From positions 62,001 to 126,000 of the forward strand of contig NZ_JALPRX010000029.1 of the NCBI RefSeq assembly GCF_023223525.1: a stretch of DNA of 64,000 nt. The letters run 5' to 3'. The position numbers were made by a program, and so were the translations under genes. The notes under the pieces were generated by a model. It saw nothing but the letters and a program-made list of their open reading frames with translations, searched no databases and was not told where the DNA came from. Positions 59,424 to 64,000 of the stretch are shown here, piece by piece (position 1 is the first letter of the stretch; each line of letters opens with the position of its first letter). This stretch comes from Roseomonas acroporae (GTDB lineage: Bacteria; Pseudomonadota; Alphaproteobacteria; Acetobacterales; Acetobacteraceae).

Positions 59424-59943
59424 TGTATCGTCTGCCTCCTGTGCGGACCTGGCTGCCCCGTGACGGCGGCAATCGGCTCGCGACCTGATCTGGCAGTCTG
59501 AAACGCCCTATGGGCCCGGATGTCCGCCTTGGCCTCGGTCACGTCGAGGCGAGGAGGGGTGTGGCCATCCTTGAAGTGGCACCCATGTCGGGCATTGCCA
59601 GGGGATCCTTATAGGACGTCTGTCCCCCGGATGCAAGAAAATCCGACCTGGGTAGTAGGTTAATCGGGCGCCGGCGCCCGTTTCCGTCGGCGTGCGGGCC
59701 CGTCGGCGTGCGGGCAGGGCGTGCCTGGCCCCGGGCGTCTCCGGAACCGAGCCTATCCTGCCACGGAACCCTTTTCCCATCGCTTTGGGGGTTCCTGACG
59801 CCGGCACCGCCATTTCCCGTCGCCGGCCGGGGATGGCGGGGGTTTCCGCTCCGCCGGGCCCGCCTCCCGCAGCGTGTCGGAAGAACGGCGCGGTCCGGAA
59901 GCGGCGTCGCGGGCGGGCGCCCGGTTTCAGGCATCCCCCGGTT
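59424..59943. other. rpoH leader and promoter region
   Basis: About 520 nt. It contains the rpoH ribosome binding site, a promoter-like pair at 59608-59636 giving an untranslated leader of about 180 nt, and a nearby AT-rich segment (GGGTAGTAGGTTAATCGG at 59649-59666). Long rpoH leaders can act as thermosensors, but no structure was established here. Confidence 0.5.
59608..59636 (-). promoter_or_regulatory. Promoter-like element upstream of rpoH
   Basis: On the minus strand, TTGCAT and TATAAG are separated by exactly 17 nt. The same bases read CTTG-N18-CCTATAAGG, which also resembles the alphaproteobacterial heat-shock promoter pattern, so it may be a housekeeping or an autoregulated sigma-32 promoter. 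Confidence 0.45.
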
Positions 59944-60195
59944 TCAGGCATCCATGACGCCCAGCGGCGACAGGGTCCGCTCCTTCCAGCAGTGCCAGAA
60001 CACGGCCGGCGTGCCGCAGTCCCGGAGTCGCAACTCCACGGGCGGCCGCGCCGCCCGCACGCCCGCCCGCACCGGACGGGTCGCCGGGCGGGACGTCGGG
60101 CAGTCCGGAGCGTCGCCGGCGGGAAGCGCCCAGGACATCCGCGCCCGCCAGCCGAGGCGGTCGTCGAAGGCGGCGAGCGGAGCGGCAGGGGGCAT
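59944..60195 (-). CDS. Putative small hypothetical protein
   Basis: An 83-residue frame beginning MPPAAPLAAFDDRLGWRARM and ending HCWKERTLSPLGVMDA, with a weak AGGGAAA about 9 nt upstream. It is 206 nt after the SDR gene on the same strand. Several Trp and Cys residues make the C-terminal half look protein-like, but no family is recognised, so it could be a chance frame. Confidence 0.35.
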   Translation of the reverse strand: MPPAAPLAAFDDRLGWRARMSWALPAGDAPDCPTSRPATRPVRAGVRAARPPVELRLRDCGTPAVFWHCWKERTLSPLGVMDA

Positions 60196-60401
60196 GGCCG
60201 GGTTTCCCTGGAGGGCGGGGGCGGGAGGGGCGGGCCGGATGCCTTGTCCCGGCCAGATGCCCCCGCCTCGGCCGCAGCATGCGTGGCCGGTGGCCGCCCT
60301 GGCCAATCGAAAGGCACGATCCGCATCATCCAGGACATGGATGGACCGGGAGGAGAGAGACCCTCCTTCCCCGCCGGGCCGCGGGCCGGCCTGCCCACGC
60401 C

Positions 60402-61121
60402 TCAGGGCGGGCCCGGCCGCCTGGGCCGGATGACCAGATCGCCGAGTTCGGCATCGGCAGGCAGCGAGAGCGCCGCCATCACCACGTCGGCCACGTATTC
60501 CGGCCGGAGCAGGGCGACATCGCCGCCGGGCCTGTTCTCCGCCTGCAGGACCTGGACCTGCATGGGCGTGTCGGTACGCCCGGGGTAGACGCTCAGTACC
60601 CGGATGCCCTCGGCGGCGATCTCCTGCCGGAGCACGTCGGCCGCCGCCCGCAGGGCCTGCTTCGTCGCGGCGTAGGCACCGTTGCCGGGACTGCCGCCGA
60701 GTCCGGCGGTGGAGTTGACGAACACGACCTGTCCGCGCGCGCGCCGGAGCTGCGGCAGGCAGGCGGCGGTGAGCGCCAGCGGCCCCCGGACATTGACGCC
60801 GAACAGTCGATCCCAGGTTCCGGGCGTGGTGGCGGCGACCGGCCCGTGGTGGAACATCCCGGCGCTGTGGACCAGGATGCCGAGCGATGCCGGCAGCGCC
60901 GCGGAGACGGCATCGATCCCCGCATCCGTCGCCACGTCCGCGGCAACCGTCATCGCCTCGACCGGCAGGCTGGCGGCCGCGCGATGCAGAACCTCCGGTC
61001 GCCGGCCGACGAGGATCAGCCGCGTGCCGCGCGCGGCCAGGGCCTGGGCGATCGCCAGGCCGATGCCGCTGCCCGCACCGGTTACGAGGGCCCATTCGTC
61101 GCCTGACACGTCGCGGGTCAT
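60402..61121 (-). CDS. Short-chain dehydrogenase/reductase
   Basis: A 239-residue NAD(P)-dependent oxidoreductase of the classical SDR family. The nucleotide loop TGAGSGIG, the structural HSAG (NNAG position), the catalytic Ser in FVNSTAGLGG, and YAATK with catalytic Tyr and Lys are all present. An Arg pair after the second strand (VGRRPEVL) suggests NADPH preference. The substrate is unknown; the short C-terminus (EYVADVVMAALSLPADAELGDLVI) resembles SDRs of uncertain role. Confidence 0.9.
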   Translation of the reverse strand: MTRDVSGDEWALVTGAGSGIGLAIAQALAARGTRLILVGRRPEVLHRAAASLPVEAMTVAADVATDAGIDAVSAALPASLGILVHSAGMFHHGPVAATTPGTWDRLFGVNVRGPLALTAACLPQLRRARGQVVFVNSTAGLGGSPGNGAYAATKQALRAAADVLRQEIAAEGIRVLSVYPGRTDTPMQVQVLQAENRPGGDVALLRPEYVADVVMAALSLPADAELGDLVIRPRRPGPP

Positions 61122-61329
61122 CCTGGATTCGAGCCGGTCGAGGGGCGCCGGACCGTGCGGCGCCGGTCCGCCCGCCCGCGGGCCCTCATGGCCGGCCGCG
61201 GGTCGGCGTATCGCCGACCCCGGCCGTCACCCGCAGAAGCATGCCCGTCGTGCGCCCCGGCATGCGCCCCATCATGCACCACGAGCCGCCCGACGCCATG
61301 TCGCGCGAAGGAGAGCGGATGCCGCACGC

Positions 61330-62613
61330 CTACAGGGTGCGTATGGTCGGGATGGGCACCGCGAACTCCCCGCCCCAGTCCCGGATCACCCCCATCTGCT
61401 GCACGATCTCGTCGCACAGGTTCCAGGGGAGGATGAGCAGGATGTCCGGCTTGCGCTCCGTGATCGCCTCGGGCGACAGGATGGGAATGCGGGTTCCCGG
61501 CAGCAGCAGGCCCTGCTTGTGCGGGGAACGATCCACCGTGAAGCTGATCAGCTCCGGCCCGACGCCGCAGTAGTTCAGCAGGGTGTTGCCCTTGGCCGGC
61601 GCGCCGTAGGCGGCCACGCTGCGGTTCTGCCGGCGCGCGTTCACCAGGAACTCCAGGAGATCGCACTTGATGGCGACGGTACGCGACGCGAACGCGCGAT
61701 AGGTGCGGATGTCGCGGAGCCCGAATTCCAGTTCGAGGCGGCGCATGGCTTCGACCGCCGGCGTCACCGCCGGCGCGGCGGCTTCCGCATGCCGCGCGAA
61801 GACCCGGAGCGAGCCGCCATGCGTCGGCAATTCCTGGATGTCGAAGACGGTCAGGCCGTGCTCGCCCAGCGCCCGCTCCACGGCCAGCAGGGACAGGTAG
61901 GAGAAGTGCTCGTGGTAGATGGTGTCGAACTGGTTCTCCTGCATCAGGCGAAGCAGGTGCGGGAACTCGAAGGTGACGACGCCGTCCGGCGCGAGCAGCA
62001 CGCGGAAACCTTCGAGGAAATCGTGCATGTCGGGAACGTGGGCGAGCACGTTGTTGGCCGTCATCAGCCGGGGCGACACGCCGCGTGCCCGCAGCCGCGA
62101 CGCCGTTTCCGCGCCGAAGAAGGCCACCTCCGTCGGGATGCCCTTGTCGACGGCGACGCGTGCGACGTTGGCCGCCGGGTCGACGCCCAGCACCTGCACG
62201 CCGGCGCGCTGGAAGTACTGCAGCAGATAGCCGTCGTTGCTGGCGATCTCCACGACCGTCGCGCCGCCATCCAGGCCCAGGCGCCCGATCATGTGCGCCG
62301 CGTAGGCTTCGGCGTGGCGGAGCCAGCTGTCGGAGAATGACGAGAAGTACAGGTAGTCACCGAAGATCGCCTGGGGGCTCTCGAACTCGCCGAGCTGCAC
62401 CAGCCAGCACCGGCTGCAGACGAAGGCATGCAGCGGATAGAACGGCTCCATCCGGTCGGCGCGCCGAGGGTCGATGAAGGAATTCGCCAGCGGCGACATG
62501 CCGAGGTTGGCGAAGGTCTCGCTCAGCGTGCTGCCGCACAGCCGGCAACGACACGCGCTCGTGGCGGCCGGCGACGACTCCTGCAGGGCAACGGGCACAT
62601 CGCTTATGAACAT
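61330..62613 (-). CDS. Sugar C-methyltransferase-like SAM-dependent methyltransferase
   Basis: A 427-residue protein with the three-part layout of NDP-sugar C-methyltransferases such as TylCIII and NovU. An N-terminal zinc-binding module (CRLCGSTL and CSRCWLVQL, four Cys) is followed by a Rossmann methyltransferase with VVEIASNDGYLLQYF (SAM loop) and TIYHEHFSYLSLLAVERAL, with the catalytic HEHFSY motif. The C-terminal Methyltransf_14 domain has AAYGAPAKGNTLLNYCG and LLILPWNLCDEI. These act on branched-sugar precursors of glycans or natural products. No other sugar genes lie in the window, and the downstream space is AT-richer, so this may be the edge of a polysaccharide cluster. Confidence 0.92.
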   Translation of the reverse strand: MFISDVPVALQESSPAATSACRCRLCGSTLSETFANLGMSPLANSFIDPRRADRMEPFYPLHAFVCSRCWLVQLGEFESPQAIFGDYLYFSSFSDSWLRHAEAYAAHMIGRLGLDGGATVVEIASNDGYLLQYFQRAGVQVLGVDPAANVARVAVDKGIPTEVAFFGAETASRLRARGVSPRLMTANNVLAHVPDMHDFLEGFRVLLAPDGVVTFEFPHLLRLMQENQFDTIYHEHFSYLSLLAVERALGEHGLTVFDIQELPTHGGSLRVFARHAEAAAPAVTPAVEAMRRLELEFGLRDIRTYRAFASRTVAIKCDLLEFLVNARRQNRSVAAYGAPAKGNTLLNYCGVGPELISFTVDRSPHKQGLLLPGTRIPILSPEAITERKPDILLILPWNLCDEIVQQMGVIRDWGGEFAVPIPTIRTL

Positions 62614-64000
62614 GGTTGGCTTCCATCACAGCATGTTGGGTCCCGGCATGTCGGACCTTTGTTGTGCGGAGTCGGCGGTTATGGGGCCGCCTTGTTTTCT
62701 GTTCCGGGCCGATGACGGCCCCGGTGCGGAGCCGCCCGGTCAGGCGCGTCGTGCAGCCGCAGGGGGGCAGGGGGAGCCGCAGGGCGGCGATGCCGGATCA
62801 TGGCCTGTCCCGGCGGAATCCCGATCGGCGTGACGGCCCGTGCTCCCACCGCGACTTCCCGTCCTGCCGCGCATCAACTGAGGTACGCGCCTTCCCATCG
62901 GGCGTGTCCCCGATGCCCGGCCAACCGGACGCCCGACCGGGCGCAACGAAATCCGCGCATGTCGCCCCTCGCAGGAACCCGAGGCCGAAGGCGTGGCGCA
63001 TCCAATCTTTGAGGCGCGCCAACACCATGACATTGTCGTAAATTCACGACAGCATGAAGCATGATAGATTCGTTTACGGAGTGGAATCCAGCAGGAAATT
63101 TCGGCCCTGCCGACTGCCGGCATACTTGTCTCAAGTCCCGGTCAACGATATCATCGAAACGGGTTCATAATAAATAAACTTCAATTCAGAATTCAGACAG
63201 TTTACGGCGGATCGACAACTCGAGACCGAACCGTCACAGTAGAATACTGCAATCGAATGAACGCCTTTCCATTGGCCATGATCTGAATCATGTATCCTCG
63301 CGAAGAATCCAATCAGGTTCCTGCTTCTCCCGCCACACGCTTGTCGGACCTGTCGCGTACGGTCTTTTAATTCGGATTCCTTGCCCTTAAAGAGCGACGA
63401 CGGCGCCGGCTTCCGGTCCCGGTCGCCAAGGCCGTGGAGAGTTGCGGAAGGCATGTGCCCGTCGGGTCGATCATCCGTCTGCCGCTCCGAAGCCCGTGCC
63501 GGCTGCCCGGCCCCTTCCGGGACCCCGGATACGCTCCCGTCATGGCACGATCCGGGGCACGATCCGGGAACCGCGGCGGTGCGGGAAGGCGACGCGACGT
63601 CGCGCCCACCTCCGCCTGCCGCCGCGGATGTTCGCGCTGCCGTCGGCCCGGAGGCACGCTTCGCCGGCGCGGGTCCGCCCCGGCCGGACAGGCCGCGCCA
63701 GATGGGGTACCGGACGGGATGCCGGACGGGGCGGCAGGTCGCCCGGTCAGGGTCTGGCAGGCGGGCCGGACCAGGCGCGAGGCATCGCGTCGCGCCGTTC
63801 GGCGACAGCGCATCCGGACGGCCCCGCATCGTCGCCATGACGCGGGCATGATGCCGCCGACCACCATGAAGCGGGCGCCCATGACGTCGCGTGAAGGTTC
63901 CCGTTGCTCCGGGCCGGGCAGCGTCGCGGGGCGCGCCAAGCAGCGGCCGCTCCGGCCGGGCCCGCCACGCCGCGTCCGCGCGTCGCCCGACGTGGCGACC
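62614..64000. other. 1.4 kb without a convincing gene, with an AT-richer stretch
   Basis: Frames here lack start context and homology that I can see. Between about 63020 and 63390 the DNA is clearly richer in A and T than the rest of the window, with words such as TTCATAATAAATAAACTTC (63162-63180) and the inverted pair TGTCGT...ACGACA near 63035. This could be a promoter or regulatory region for a gene beyond the window, or a decayed acquired segment. Confidence 0.5.

Noticed and set aside
59508-60398. 296-codon minus-strand frame overlapping the rpoH promoter region
   Set aside because: Pro/Arg/Gly-rich, no start context, and it runs through the likely rpoH promoter.
63131-63838. 235-codon minus-strand frame spanning the AT-rich region
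   Set aside because: Composition changes abruptly along it, there is no ribosome binding site, and no family resemblance; probably a chance frame.

Overview
The window is very GC-rich, densely coding DNA of alphaproteobacterial character, most likely from an Acetobacteraceae (Roseomonas-like) bacterium. The lineage call rests on four things: a Komagataeibacter-style cellulose operon with bcsD and a fused bcsAB, an SOS box of the alphaproteobacterial form GTTC-N7-GTTC, an RpoH-type sigma factor, and several small families (DUF3775, DUF1194, DUF3293, DUF952) that I associate with this group. High GC opens long antisense frames across nearly every gene; these were treated as shadows.

Layout. 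1-4.7 kb: thiD (cut by the window edge), glmM, a secreted Gln-Gly-rich protein, an M35-type metallopeptidase and a small HNH protein. 4.7-8 kb: an iron-uptake pair (esterase plus TonB-dependent siderophore receptor) behind a Fur-box-like site. 8.3-12.1 kb: addA. 12.2-19 kb: small secreted or hypothetical proteins, a fused TRAP permease and a MocR regulator. 19-22 kb: a GAF/PAS-GGDEF-EAL protein. 22.1-23.8 kb: rlmI coupled to a DUF3293 gene. 24-35.8 kb: a cellulose operon read on the minus strand in the order bcsZ, a Pro-rich BcsP-like gene, bcsQ, bcsAB, bcsC, bcsD. The synthase keeps its PilZ c-di-GMP site.

35.9-51.3 kb is the most unusual part. An S24 repressor-like gene faces an operon with an SOS box. 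A promoter-plus-terminator leader follows, then a complete T7-order (podovirus) set: portal, scaffold, capsid, tail tubular A, tail tubular B, a small internal protein, tail spike, small and large terminase. A TM/coiled-coil protein and an endolysin follow after an interruption. I see no integrase, replication gene, phage RNA polymerase or large internal virion (ejection) protein. The cluster therefore looks like a domesticated podovirus, or possibly a podovirus-type transfer agent, under SOS control.

51.7-64 kb: a hybrid histidine kinase, a DUF952 protein, a TctC/TauD operon, small hypothetical genes, rpoH with a clear terminator, an SDR, and a sugar-type C-methyltransferase. The last 1.4 kb has no convincing gene and includes a noticeably AT-richer stretch.

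Intergenic spaces carry at least two families of dispersed palindromic elements and two arrays of short-loop GC hairpins. The two arrays bracket the capsid-to-terminase block.
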